A stretch of 64,000 nt of DNA. Source: Cepaea nemoralis. Taxonomy: Eukaryota; Mollusca; Gastropoda; Stylommatophora; Helicidae. The stretch lies in assembly GCA_014155875.1 (NCBI GenBank), contig JACEFZ010011438.1, forward strand, positions 310,001 to 374,000, written 5' to 3'. Below the pieces are notes generated by a model, which did no database searches, was not told the origin of the DNA, and saw nothing but the letters and a program-made list of their open reading frames with translations. A program made the position numbers and the translations under genes. Shown here piece after piece: positions 9,814 to 21,000 of the stretch; position 1 is the first letter of the stretch; every line of letters starts with the position of its first letter.

Positions 9814-9932
9814 CTATAGAGTATATCAGTCTGTGTTGTGTTAGAACAGACTATAGAGTGTGTCAGTCTGTGTTGTACTAGAACAGACTACAGAGTGCGC
9901 CAGTCTGTATTGTGTTAGAACAGACTACAGAG
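9814..9932. repeat. 37-bp minisatellite, segment 2
   Basis: About three units of the GTTAGAACAGACTATAGAG repeat between the two hAT insertions. Confidence 0.9.
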
Positions 9933-10342
9933 CAATGGTTCTCAACCGGTGGGGAATTATACCCCCCCCCCCCACACACACACCCAACCGGAAGGGGGGG
10001 GGGGGAATTTAGGGTTTCCGGGGTGGGGGATTAAGATTATTTCAAGATCGCGTTAATACAAGATCCGATTACTTGATATTGTTTTTCCCTCCATACTTTA
10101 TGGTTCTGTACTTCTCGCCTTTCAGAAATTCGTTTTACAACGTAATTAGACCCGCAAATCACGTTTTATATAGACGTCTAGACGTGTTCTAGTATGTGTT
10201 ATTAAATTTAGCTTCCACTTTTACGTATATAATGTAGGGGCGGTTGGGGATTTATAGGGAGGAAGTACGAAAGGGGAGGGGGAATGACGTTCTGAACATA
10301 TGGTGAAGTGATGCATGGGCCAAAAATGGTTGAGAACCACTG
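9933..10342. mobile_element. Non-autonomous hAT element (MITE) 2, 410 bp
   Basis: Terminal inverted repeats CAATGGTTCTCAACC and, at the other end, the complement of CAGTGGTTCTCAACC (one mismatch). Flanks CTACAGAG (9925-9932) and CAATAGAG (10343-10350) form an 8-bp duplication with two mismatches. No coding capacity. The TIR differs from MITE 1, so it belongs to another hAT subfamily and, with its decayed duplication, is probably older. Confidence 0.88.
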
Positions 10343-10610
10343 CAATAGAGTGTGTCAGTCTGCGTTGTGTTAGAACAGACTATAGAGTGTGTTGGTCTTT
10401 GCGTTGTGTTGTAACAGACTATAGTGGTGTGTCAGACAATATTTTGTGTTAGAACAGACTATAGTGGTGTGTCCGCCTGTTTTCTGTGTTACAACAGACT
10501 ATAGTAGTTTGTCAGCCTATGCTGTGTTAGAATAGACTATAGTCGTGTGTCAGTTAGTGGTGTGTCTTATAAGCAAACTATAGTGGTGTGTTAACCATTG
10601 TGCTATGGTG
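10343..10610. repeat. 37-bp minisatellite, segment 3
   Basis: About seven more divergent units (ATAGTGGTGTGTCAG variants) continuing the array after MITE 2. Confidence 0.85.
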
Positions 10611-10689
10611 GCAGGGCAAAAATGAGGCCAAAGTTCATATGGAAATATATCCAACGTATACCATACAGAGATTAACTCATAATTTATTC

Positions 10690-10782
10690 ATGCCTAATTG
10701 TTTCATTTATTTATGGGTTGCCCCGGGATTGCGAGTGCCCTCACTTTCCTGCTGAGGTACGAATGCGAAAACACACACACAC

Positions 10783-10832
<50 letters not shown>

Positions 10833-11245
10833 ACACACACACACATCACATACTCAAACATACGCACATATGTTCTTACTAATACTTGATTTATTCTGTG
10901 GCAGTATAGGACAATAATCGTCCTTTAACATTTACACACACACACACACATACATACATACACACACACACAAACACAAACACACACACATACAGATGTA
11001 CACACACACTCACACACAAAACGCATACACACCCGCACACGTCACACACTCGCATACACATGTTATCTTACTCATTGATTCTGTTCAATATAGGACACCA
11101 GTGGAGCTCTAACAGGCATACATACACATATAAACACATGCATACGCATACACACACACAATACAAACACTCATACATACCCACATACACACGTGTGATC
11201 TTACTAATATTGATTGAGGCTGGGCAATATAGGACACCAGCAGAG
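10690..11245. repeat. Repeat head copy 2 plus compound CA arrays
   Basis: 10690-10768 repeats the sequence at 8775-8852. (CA)n follows, then three imperfect copies of a unit holding TCTTACTAATA-TTGATT-CAATATAGGACACCAG at about 10870, 11070 and 11195, separated by further CA runs. Confidence 0.8.
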
Positions 11246-11249
11246 GTCT

Positions 11250-11577
11250 AGCATATAGAGACATAGGTCTGTCCTACCAGAGCGTAGAGGGACACATATT
11301 ACTGCAGACAACCTGGGCATGCAGACTACGACCTCCAGCATGAGAGTGGAGGTGGCACAGGATCCAGATATTATGCTTCATGACATAACAATAAATTCGT
11401 CACTTTACCGTTGACAGTAATTTGGATCGTCTCTCCATGATACTTTTTTGTGGTTGGCAATGAACATGCGGACAGATTGGCTGGTGCCGCATCGTTAAGA
11501 GGTGATTTGATGTGGTGAAGGCCCTCGCGAGATCGTGATGAATGCAGAAGAACAGATAGACTTTCATGGTCTAGAGC
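11250..11577. other. No feature recognised
   Basis: Mixed-composition sequence up to a hAT insertion. A short minus-strand frame of 72 codons has no recognisable feature. Confidence 0.4.
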
Positions 11578-11793
11578 AGGGGTGGCCAACCTTTTTCAGC
11601 AGGCGGGCCAAATTTCAGAAATAATATTTTCTGCCGGGCCACGCACCTAATTTTTTGTTTTTGTTTGGTTAATTAAAGTAAACAAGCTAGCGTGCTACAG
11701 CCTCGATCACATCATCGCTTCCCACCCCGCGGGCCGCAACATGACGTCCGGCGGGCCGCATGCGGCCCGCGGGCCTCGTGTTGGCCACCCCTG
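11578..11793. mobile_element. Non-autonomous hAT element (MITE) 3, 216 bp
   Basis: Terminal inverted repeats CAGGGGTGGCCAAC at both ends, with subterminal GCGGGCC motifs repeated in both orientations. Perfect 8-bp target duplication GTCTAGAG at 11570-11577 and 11794-11801. CAGGGGTGGCCAAC is a TIR type known from hAT elements of many animals. No transposase. This is the third hAT type in 2.5 kb. Confidence 0.94.
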
Positions 11794-11801
11794 GTCTAGA
11801 G

Positions 11802-11995
11802 AGAATGCAGCAGCAAGGAGTTATCAGAGGATGTAACGACAGTTGTCATTCAGAGTTAAAGCAAGACGGACATATAATTAGATTACAACAGGTATCCTTA
11901 GTATTGGAACTCTTGTTGAAGATGAGGACTCAACGCTTATAGGAATGCCCCGAGCGCAGTGGTGTCGGTTCTTGACTCAACTAAACTCAACCCAA
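11802..11995 (+). repeat. Interspersed repeat Y, copy 1 (degenerate)
   Basis: Its end, CAGTGGTGTCGGTTCTTGAC followed by TCAACTAAACTCAAC, matches the ends of the copies at 13700-13985 and 27600-27860. The rest is diverged. Confidence 0.45.
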
Positions 11996-11999
11996 CTTA

Positions 12000-12350
12000 A
12001 TAGGGCGTAATAACTGTTGTAAATATTGAAATAGACAGCAATTTGCGCACATAATACGAGTAGAACCGGAAATGTGGTGATAAATTATAAATGACACAAC
12101 ACTGTACTGAGAGACAAACAGGCTTGCTCTTATTCCCTAAAATATTATGAATAATATGAATATCAGCGTCCCCTGGAGGATGGCCTGTCCATTTAGCCGT
12201 AGAGAGACGGGACTTTGTGAATCGCCTGTGCCAGTAGGACGGACATCAGTTGTCTTCCCAATGATCAATATTTAGATAGGGTTGTGGCCCGTGGCCGGAA
12301 GCTAATTAGTGACGCGTTGTTGCTTAGTTCTACTTCTTCTAGTTAAAATG
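12000..12350. other. No feature recognised
   Basis: AT-rich intergenic sequence with no supported gene or repeat. Confidence 0.4.
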
Positions 12351-12353
12351 TTG

Positions 12354-12430
12354 AATGCCCTTTGCCGGACGTTCCAATCAACCCTAGGTTGATATTCTAC
12401 ACACATTTACGTTCAGTAAGAAATAAGAAC
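12354..12430 (-). repeat. tRNA-derived SINE (family S), 3' end only
   Basis: About 75 bp: GAATGCCCTTTGCCGGACGT, CAATCAACCC and TTACGTTCAGTAAG match the tail half of the family. Confidence 0.6.
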
Positions 12431-12686
12431 AGTTAGGTAAGTGTAACTCCTGCACAAAACTGTGAGAAATACTAAACACAGACGCATTGTACACACTTTA
12501 CAAGGAACACCACTACGGCGAACGTAAATCACAAGAGGATAATACAAAAACAAAATTAATTAATTAATAATATAAATAACATAAAAATAGGTATACTAGG
12601 TCACAACTAACGACTTTTCGGTTACATTAATCTTTATCAGGAACAATACAAACAGATCTAAAGAAGAACATGAAATTAGAACAAAG

Positions 12687-12844
12687 TATAGGGTGTATTT
12701 TTAATGACTGGGGTTTTTTGAAAATATTTCCGTTCCAAGTTTTGTATTCACCCTCTGTGGAGTTCATGAACAAAAAAGGTGAATACAAAACTTGGAACGA
12801 CAATATTTTCAAACACCCCACAGTCATTAAAAATACACCCTATA
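12687..12844. mobile_element. Palindromic foldback element, 158 bp
   Basis: Two nearly perfect 66-bp arms (12687-12752 and 12779-12844) starting TATAGGGTGTATTTTTAATG and pairing across a 26-bp loop. The ends carry TA. The structure suits a foldback or TA-targeting MITE. No coding capacity is needed to explain the frames seen in it. Confidence 0.75.
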
Positions 12845-12959
12845 TTATTCGTTTATTCACTTCATATGATATAGAACTCTCCAGCGTGCACCGTATGAGA
12901 TGCAACGAAATATGTCAGGCAATAAATCGTCAAACATATTGTATGTGGCGTCTGTGCTT

Positions 12960-13375
12960 AAATTCACGGTACTTCAATTTTAATTCACCGCAAACAAAGA
13001 AGAATCCCTTCGAGCCTCATTTGCATCGGTCCGGCAATCATTTTCCGGTTTAGTGTTCGGTGGACTGCTAGACCGATCGATGGATGATTTTAAGTTTTTG
13101 GGCCCGTAGGACCCTCACTGTCGACGACAGTGAGGGCCCTACGGGCCCAAAACCACAAATCGATGGATGTTTTTAAGTTTTTGGGCTCTACGGGCTCTCA
13201 CTGTCGACGACAGTGAGGGCCCTACGGGCCCAAAACTACAAAAACATCCATCCACCGGTCTAGCAGCCCACCGAACACTAAACCGGAAAATGATTGCCGG
13301 ACCGATGCAAATGAGGCTCGAAGGGTTTCTTCTTTGTTTGCGGTGAATTAAAATTGAAGTACCAAATTCACTAAG
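12960..13375. mobile_element. Complex foldback element with two internal hairpins
   Basis: Outer arms of about 125 bp at 12963-13086 and 13246-13372 are inverted copies (ACTTCAATTTTAATTCACCG on one side, its complement on the other). Between them are two tandem ~85-bp hairpins at 13091-13153 and 13171-13238, each centred on CACTGTCGACGACAGTG with TACGGGCCCAAAAC arms. The composite could fold into a cruciform with two extra stems. No protein is evident. Confidence 0.8.
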
Positions 13376-13699
13376 GGAAAATATTGCTTCAAAAATGCAG
13401 ACATTAGAGGACATACACAACAACAACATTCAGAAATTGCTCGCAGCTGTGTTTCGAACGCTGGATGCGCAATTGCGAACGGTGTCCGTGAAACTTTCGC
13501 CACAGAGCCGGCTATAGTGCTCTACTAATCCCTGTTTTTACCTTTCGCTCACCTGGGCTCACCAAGAGGCTAAGCCAGTCACTGAGCTTCTGACGCTATT
13601 GACCTTTAGTCCAGTGACCGCCTGAACCAAACATCTGGTTAATTCCATCCACTGATATTCGCTCTTGACGTATTCAGCCAAATAAGGATGCAGATAAGT

Positions 13700-13985
13700 A
13701 ACTTTAATATTTTCATGGACAAGGGGGAGGTGGTCATGCGTTTGTGGGACCAGGTGGAGAAGGCGGAGGAATAGATTGAGAACGCATATGTGGAAAGAAT
13801 GAGATTGCGGGGGATCGGCAGGGTTTCTAGAAGAATCTCAAAACTGAGAAGGAAAACAATGAGAAATTTCAATCAGATAACGATGGGGACGATTAGTAGT
13901 ATGGCTGTTGAACGAGGGGCCAGGGCGCATATGGGAATGTCTTAAGTGCGGTGATGTCGGTTCTTTGCTCAACTCAACGTTCTAG
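13700..13985 (+). repeat. Interspersed repeat Y, copy 2
   Basis: Collinear with the complement of 27600-27860: GACCAGGTGGAGAAGGCGGA, GGGGGATCGGCAGGG, TCTCAAAACTGAGAAGG, GTTGAACGAGGGG and GTGATGTCGGTTCTT. Reading the better copy gives a broken peptide, so an old coding origin is possible but unproven. Confidence 0.7.
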
Positions 13986-14408
13986 ACACCGAGTTACCGC
14001 AGCTCCTAGGTAAGGTTGTTTGCTATGAGTTAGTATATGTGAGCTCACGAGAATGTCACTGACTAACGCGAAGAGTGACCCCTGTGTATCGCGTGTGAAG
14101 GGTAATTTTCGCGCTTGTAGTAGGGAAGAAATGAGAAACTATGTAACGGCATGAATTAGTTGTACTAGGGGAATTGGACCGCCTGACAAAAGTCGGTGGC
14201 GTTATGATTATAATAAACATAGATTTCCCCCAAGATCTAACACTCACAGTCAGAATGAAGATATATGGGATTACATTTCCACGTGTCTCCATAAAAAAAG
14301 ATGGACACAAAAACATGGCAATCACATACACAACAAATCAAAGACAAGCTGAAAGGATACAAACTATCCAAGAAAATGGGACACTAAAGACGCCCGAGTC
14401 AATAGGAT

Positions 14409-15012
14409 AATTCCTAAACAAGTGAATCGTTACATCTGTCTCGGAACATTCGTAACATCTGATGGGAGGTGTCTTTGTAGAGATTAGAACAAGAATCGCA
14501 ATTGCAAAGGTAGCCATTTCCAAGATGAAAAACATACTTAACAAGAAAAGAAGATGTCAATTGCAATGAGAAAAATATTGTTGAAGTGCTCTAAAGAACG
14601 TAACACTTATGTGTATGTGAAATATGGACAATAAGCTTATAAGTTAAGAAACATCTAAAGGAAGTTAAAATGTGGTTTCTGTGAATAATACAACAAATAT
14701 CGTAAACGGAAAGAAAAATAAATTAGCAAGTTTCATATGAAACACGTAAAAACCGTAATATGATTAAAATATTAGACGTAGCCAGTCAAATTATTTTGGA
14801 CGCATTATGAGAAGTGATACATTGGAAAACTTTGTGACAACCTGTAAGATTAACTGTGGAAAACAGCAAGGGGAATACAGAGAGTTACATTCCTGGATGG
14901 CTTTTCAATATGGCATAATAGAGATAAGAAAAATACAGATCTGATCCAAGATTCTTGTGATCTTGTGATATGGCGAATCATATCCGCAGACACATATCAG
15001 CATAGCATACGC

Positions 15013-15020
<8 letters not shown>
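14409..15020 (+). mobile_element. RTE-like LINE D 3' end
   Basis: It starts near the post-palm block (GTGAATCGTTACATCTGTCTCGG, ACATCTGATGGGAGG) and runs through AACTTTGTGACAACCTGTAAG to GCATAGCATACGC and the (GATGAT) tail. Many frame breaks. Its GAT tail abuts the tail of LINE C on the opposite strand, giving a tail-to-tail pair. Confidence 0.7.
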
Positions 15021-15073
<53 letters not shown>

Positions 15074-15075
15074 CA
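15011..15075. repeat. (GATGAT)n microsatellite between two LINE tails
   Basis: About 20 ATG/GAT triplets followed by (TCAA)3. It is shared between a plus-strand LINE end on the left and a minus-strand LINE end on the right. Confidence 0.9.
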
Positions 15076-16158
15076 ATCAATCAATCATGTGCCATGCCGG
15101 AAAGCGTGGGCGGTTATGACTCGCCATTTCACTCGATCACCAGAGTCGTGGATCAGCTCAGTGTTCCTGTCTCGTCCATGCCATGTGGCCAAGCCATCCA
15201 TCCATCACATCCTGCTCCCATCTTCTCTTTGGCCTTCCTCTTCCTCTCTTCCCAGGCATATACCCCTCTATTAAAGTTATCTCCAAACTTTCATGTTTAA
15301 AGTGACCAAAATATTTCAATTTTCTTTGTTTGTTCGTCTTTAATAGCCAACCTTCTCCAGTATGCAGCTCTTGAAGTATGGATGCATTTGTTCTTTTCTT
15401 TATCCAAGATATTCTTAGAACCCGTCTATAACATTTATATTCAAAGGCATGTACGCGCTGTTCAGCCTGTTTAGTAAGTGTCCAAGTCTCATAGGGGTAT
15501 GTTGCAATGGGAAAGATGCATGCTCTTAAACATCTAATTTTTGTAGATCTATATGTCCCACTCCATAATTTATTCAGTTGTTTTAGTCTTTGAAGAGCAA
15601 TAGATAGTCGACTTTTAACTTCTTTCATTGTGTCACCATTGTTGGTAATCAATGCCCCGAGATATTCGAAATTATATACCACCTCCAAATTTTCCTCATT
15701 TTTTTTAAATGTTGCATATCCCTTACAGAACGTTGCAGTCAACACCAGCATTTTTCAGCTGCTGTTAATGTACTAGGCAAGTGTTTACTTTTAGTAGTTT
15801 GCCATCGCTTTCTTAACGACCGGCTTCCATACCAACACGTTATGACACAACGCGACACGGTCTGCTGCAGAAATTGGTCGCGGCTGCGTTTCGAACGCCC
15901 GGGAAGCGGCTCACGAACCGCGTTCGCAAGTATTTGACCACGGAGACCAGCTAATTCCTCATATATATTTTCCTCATTAACATATATTTATTTCTGCATA
16001 GTAGATTTATCCGTATGCATTATTTTTGGTTTTGCTTAGTTAAGATATAAGTTGTGATTTTCATTATTCCCTTGGGTTGAGGTTATTAGGTTTTCTATAA
16101 CATTCTGTGATGTGGATAGTAATACTGTATCATCAGCATATCGAATCTATGGTATTTC
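15076..16158 (-). mobile_element. RTE-like LINE C, 3' half (interrupted by a SINE)
   Basis: On the minus strand 15158-15690 encodes the C-terminal part: NFEYLGALITNNGDTMKEV, ACIFPIATYPYETWTLTK and KRGRGRPKRRWEQDV. The block 15968-16158 supplies the RT palm motif RYADDTVLLSTS. A SINE at 15701-15967 splits these two. The 5' half lies at 26656-27415 beyond LINE A and the LTR element. Inactive because of stops and insertions. Confidence 0.85.
15701..15967 (-). repeat. tRNA-derived SINE (family S), complete with target duplication
   Basis: Flanked by the 11-bp duplication TTTTCCTCATT at 15690-15700 and 15968-15978. On the minus strand the head reads TGGTCTCCGTGG (box A-like) and GCGTTCGAAACGC (box B-like), followed by the shared body and a TATGCAACATTTAAAAAAA tail. 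This is the best-defined copy and sets the family length at about 267 bp. Confidence 0.9.
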
Positions 16159-16223
16159 ATCATCATGACGTGGGGAGGAATAATTTGTGTTCCATCGCCC
16201 GGTGGGCGGCACTGGATAGTGTC
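16159..16223 (-). mobile_element. RTE-like LINE A, extreme 3' end
   Basis: 65 bp with the ATGATGATG tail. GGTGGGCGGCACTGGATAGT matches 30296-30315 of another copy, where the sequence continues unbroken into ATTCCGTGTG. Here it is cut by the LTR element at GTGTC. Confidence 0.9.
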
Positions 16224-16484
16224 TGTCAAAGACTGAAGTATAGAGGTCTGAGGTCTGCCTCAAGATAGAAGACCACCGGGAAGAGTGGTCAACCTCAAGT
16301 AGATCAGAGGTAACACAGTGCCCCGATATGAGGGCAGGGTAGGTGATAGGAAGGGGGACTATTAACTAGTTCTCTCATGAGACACGGAGGTATCGACCAG
16401 ATAGTTAGTACTCTGGTCACGGCAGAATCACGCCTACGTGATAGCCACGGAGAAGTGGATTGCCACTCAATAGGAGACGGCTGC

Positions 16485-16490
16485 TATAAG
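16485..16490 (+). promoter_or_regulatory. Putative LTR TATA box
   Basis: TATAAG in the 5' LTR, 239 bp upstream of the AATAAA signal. A position between U3 and R is plausible. No start site evidence. Confidence 0.3.
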
Positions 16491-16723
16491 CGTGCTGAGT
16501 GTGACAGCACGCAAAAAGCCGAAGGACGCACAAGGTCCTTCCGCGTAGGAAAGTCAGACTGGGGACTGACTTCGTAGCGAGCGCACCGTTTAGTGTCGAT
16601 AGGGGTTTCTGTAGCCAAGTAGATAGAGATTAGCAATAGGGTTAGGAAACTAGTGATAGGCACTTCTGTGGCTTTGTGTGTGATTTGATAGCGACTGTTT
16701 TGTAAATGTAAAGAGCCAACGGC

Positions 16724-16729
16724 AATAAA
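16724..16729 (+). promoter_or_regulatory. LTR poly(A) signal AATAAA
   Basis: AATAAA in the 5' LTR, repeated at 24383-24388 in the 3' LTR, where it would end the element's transcript. Confidence 0.55.
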
Positions 16730-16837
16730 ATGTATCATCCATTTCCTCTCACACGACTTGCAAGTTCCTTGTGTGGTGCGAGAGAAGTAATCCTGTGATG
16801 CCTGAAACATCGGTTGCTGACAGGCTAGGATTAAAGT

Positions 16838-16854
16838 GGTGTCAGAAGTGTGGC
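16838..16854 (+). promoter_or_regulatory. Putative primer binding site
   Basis: TGGTGTCAGAAGTGTGG, starting TGG as expected for pairing with a tRNA CCA end, 15 bp after the 5' LTR. The tRNA species was not determined. Confidence 0.55.
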
Positions 16855-18029
16855 TTGGACAAATGTTCAAGCTAATACACTTACCCACGGCTCTAGACTA
16901 AGGTTACTAGTAGTGAATTACAAGGTTTAATTTGTGTCAGTGACTGATGACGTGTGCAGACTAGAACAAGTTGCGAGCTGAGCTGTGCCTATCGTGACAA
17001 AATAATGTTTATTTGTGTTTAGTGAAATATTATGTACTTTAATCATGTGTTCTTCAAAGTTGTAAGTATTGATATTATGATTTTCTTTCATTTATTTATG
17101 TAATTACTTATTTGTTTATGAATAATTATCAAATATGATTCATGGCGGAGCGATACACATGCCGGCGACAGTATCGATTTTTGCAAGCTAAAAATAGCGC
17201 TGCGCCTCTGACGTATTGCGACTGACAAGCAGTTGTTTTACGCCATTTGCATTCAGCATCTGATTGTTTACAAATCGCCAAGCTGCTGCCCGCCTGAATC
17301 TGTGCTTTATATTAACTATTATTTGTTTATTTAAGTAAGTGAATGAATATATTTATTTATTTAAACATTATTATTACATTTATATTTATTTCAAAGCAGT
17401 TATTGAATTTTTTTCGTACTTTTTCTATTTGTTTACCGTCGCGATGGCACTACTTTTGGCTATGCAAATTAGACTTGGTCTGCACAACACTTCCATAGAT
17501 TAAACTAGATTAGGTAAGAAAGGCATAAGACGTTAGAACGAAGACAGGACATTGACATTTAATATTAATTAAACTACATTGTATTTGTCCGGGGGCATGT
17601 CATTGTGATTGTACCAAATTGTCAAAAATTATATGTCGTTTGCAATTTGTTAATTGTTGCTGCTCTGTGAACCAGGGTGAACAACAGCTGGTTAGAAAAG
17701 TAACTCGTGTGTATGCCGAAGTGCCAAACGAGGGGACCTGAGTTGCCAAACGATTGTGCCTGACTTTCTGGAACATTAAGATGAGTAGACTCAACGTATT
17801 TGGCATGCAATGTGATTAATAATGCATCTCTTTTTCAGCGTGTGATGCATTAGCATATTTTGTGCTCTGTTTTTCAGGATAAAATTTTCCGGGTTATAAA
17901 CTAAGAGTACAATTTGTAGTGCTCAGAGATTAAGAAACATAACATATCTAAGATAAATAAGCCGTATCTAAGATAAATAAGTGATTAAAGAGCTCAGTGC
18001 GGGTCAACGCTAGCCAAGTACCCAACAAC

Positions 18030-21000
18030 ATGGCTACTTTAGCTGATTTCATAAAAGCAGGTACAGGAAAGGATCTAGAACAATATGCTGATCAAAAATT
18101 TAAAGAAGCAAAAGATGCGGAGAGAGATGAACGCGCACGAGAAAGACAACACCAAAAGGAGATTGCAGAAATAGCTGAGATAACAAAACAAAAACAGGTA
18201 GAACATGATAAGGAGATTAAGCTAAAACAGTTAGAACAAGATAAGGAAATTAAACAAAGGGAATTAGATCTAAAGCAAAAAGAAATAGATGAAATGGCAA
18301 GAGTGAAAGAAAAACAAATACAGGTAGAATCAGAGACACAGTTAAAGATGAAAGGTATGGATGTAGATTCACACTTAGAGATCTCTGCTACTAAACTAAA
18401 AAGTCAACAAGAAGAAAATAAGTTTAATAAGTACAAAAATATTATTAAACCATTCTGTAAAGAAGATTCCATATCAGCCTGGACAGAAAATATCGAGTAT
18501 CAGTTTAAATACCACCAAGTTCCAATAGAGATGTGGGCTATGATTTATATGAAGAACCTGAGTGGTGAGCCCCTTAAGGTGATAGAATCAATACCAACTG
18601 ATCTTAGATCTAACTATCAGTACATCCATGATAGGATAATGCAACACTTTTTACTTGATAACCCTGGGTATCAGGTTCAGTTCTCAAAGTTAAAACCAAA
18701 ACCTAGTGAGACTTTTATTGATTACGTCTCAAATGTCCAAAGTGTACTAAATAGGTGGCTTAATGCAGCTAACATAGGAAAAGACTTTGACAGACTTAAA
18801 AATTTAATAGCCATGGATAAAGTCATATCCACTATACCATCTCCTTTTGCTAAATTCCTGCAGCAGGCAGACATTGAGACCATAGAACAATTTGAAAAGA
18901 AAGGCTCTGCATATTTTTCCTCAAATAGAGATATTTTTAAGACATCAAATAGCGACTCTGAAATAGTTTCTTGTGTAAAGGACCAACCTAAAAACTATCA
19001 GAGTAATAGAAAACCATTTCATAGAGTCGACAAGAAAGATAAGAAAGTGTCGAAATGTGTCTACTGTCAACTTTTGCATGACACTTATTCTATGTGTGAT
19101 AAATCGCCTAACTATCCGGCACATCTTGAGAATGTCATTAAGAAGCAACAAAACAAGAGAACTGCATGCAGGCGTGCAGTCAAATGCTTCTTCTGTTCTA
19201 GCTACGGCCATTATTCAAATAAGTGCCTGGGCCGCCAACGTATGAAAGCCAACAATGCTATTTTGATTGATACATCTTCTGATAGTGGTAGTGAGACTGA
19301 GTGTGATATCGAGAATGTATTACCTTTTAAGCAATCTGAAGATGTTTGTTGTGTGAACGATGTATTAAGCTTTGACAATTGTGACCAATGTCACCAATTT
19401 CATGCAGACGGCAAACTTACATGTGGGCATATTGTAACATCCTCCGTAGAGAATGCAAGTGCAGTTATAGCCTCCAGAGGCAATCTATTGTTTCACTCTG
19501 CAATGGTCAATGAGAAGCCATGCCGATGTTTGCTTGACAGTGGGAGCTCTATTATTGGTGTGAAAAAGGAACTTGTTAATCCAAAAGATTATACTGGTGA
19601 CTCTGTAAAATGCCGGACTTTTTCTGGTAATATAGAAACCTATCCTCTGGCAAGAGCCCGTATAAACACCCCGTTCCTTTCTGGTACCTTTACTTGTGCA
19701 ATACTAGACAACCCTTGTACCGATTTAATTCTTGGGTGTCTACCCCAGCTAAAGCACTGTACAGATGAAGAAATATCTATCTGGGAGGAGAAGAATGGAT
19801 TCACTCCAGTGAACAGTTCAGATATCCTCAAACATCACAGTCCTAAGAAAAGTGCTAGACCCATAATACTTGAAATTGATCAAGACGTAATGGTGCTACT
19901 ACCAGTCAAGCATAATAAAATGGTGACTTCATGGCAAGGGCCTTTCAAGGTAATACAAAAACTTTCAGATGTCGACTATGAAATATCGATAAACGGACAC
20001 TTAGAGATATTTCATATCAACATGTTGAAACCCTACTTTTCACGACAAGAGACAGAAGTAGAGACAGACGAACACAGTGCACCCACACCTAGTGATGAGA
20101 CGACAGACGTACACAACGCAACTACACTAGTTAGCGAGACTGGCAAATCCGACGAGATGCATACACTTAGTGAGATTACAGAAAACGCACTTAGCACCAC
20201 TACCGTACTGAATCAGGTAGACGACGACGGAATGGAACTACCTGTTCCTATTGTGGACAAGACTGCTACATTAGATGCTATACGAATAGAAACGGGACTG
20301 ACAGAAGAACAACGACGACAACTAAGAGAATTAGTGACGGAGTATAAAGACATATTTTCTGACATTCCAGGTAGGACGGACAGAATCGAGCACTCCATTC
20401 TTCTTTCGGACTCTAAGCCTATCAAATGCAGGCCGTACTCTATCCCACTCAGGTATAGAGAAAGTCTAAATAAGGAAATTCTTAATTTAGAAGCTAGTGG
20501 GATCATCCAGAAATCTACATCCGAGTACTCCTTTCCAATCGTCCTAGTTAAGAAAAAAGACTCCACAATTCGTCTGTGTGTGGACTATAGAAAGCTCAAC
20601 AACGTCACTAAGATCGACGCAGACCCAATTCCTTCCTGCGAAGATCTTATTCTTGACATATCCACCTCCAAAATCTTTTCTAAATTAGATCTTACTAAGG
20701 GATATTGGCAGGTCCCTATGCAGACTCAATCCATTCATCTTACTGCTTTTTCAACACCTTTAGGACTTTACGAGTGGCGTTTTCTTCCTTTCGGACTTCG
20801 AAACGCTCCTGCCACTTTCGTACGCTTAACTAGAGATTTACTTCATGGGGTGACGAATACAGTGACGTATATAGATGATATATGTGTCCATACAGATGAC
20901 TGGACAACACACTTACTGAAACTAAGACATGTCTTCGATAGGTTGCGACTCTTCGGTCTCACTGTCAAACCGAGCAAAGTCGAATTGGGCCTACAAGAAA

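Larger units (their letters stand above)
16224..16822 (+). repeat. 5' LTR (599 bp)
   Basis: Starts TGTCAAAGACTGAAG, ends GGTTGCTGACA. Differs from the 3' LTR by eye at two positions only: C versus A in GGCACTTCTG, and G versus A in GTGGTGCGAG. Holds a possible TATA box (TATAAG at 16485) and a poly(A) signal. A 66-codon frame inside is not a gene. Confidence 0.95.

Noticed and set aside
16377..16888. Frames inside the LTRs (66 and 134 codons), repeated in the 3' LTR
   Set aside because: They duplicate because the LTR is duplicated. They have no domain and overlap LTR control regions.
17997..18029. Upstream start for the LTR polyprotein
   Set aside because: The first codon there is GTG. The ATG at 18030 has a good eukaryotic context.
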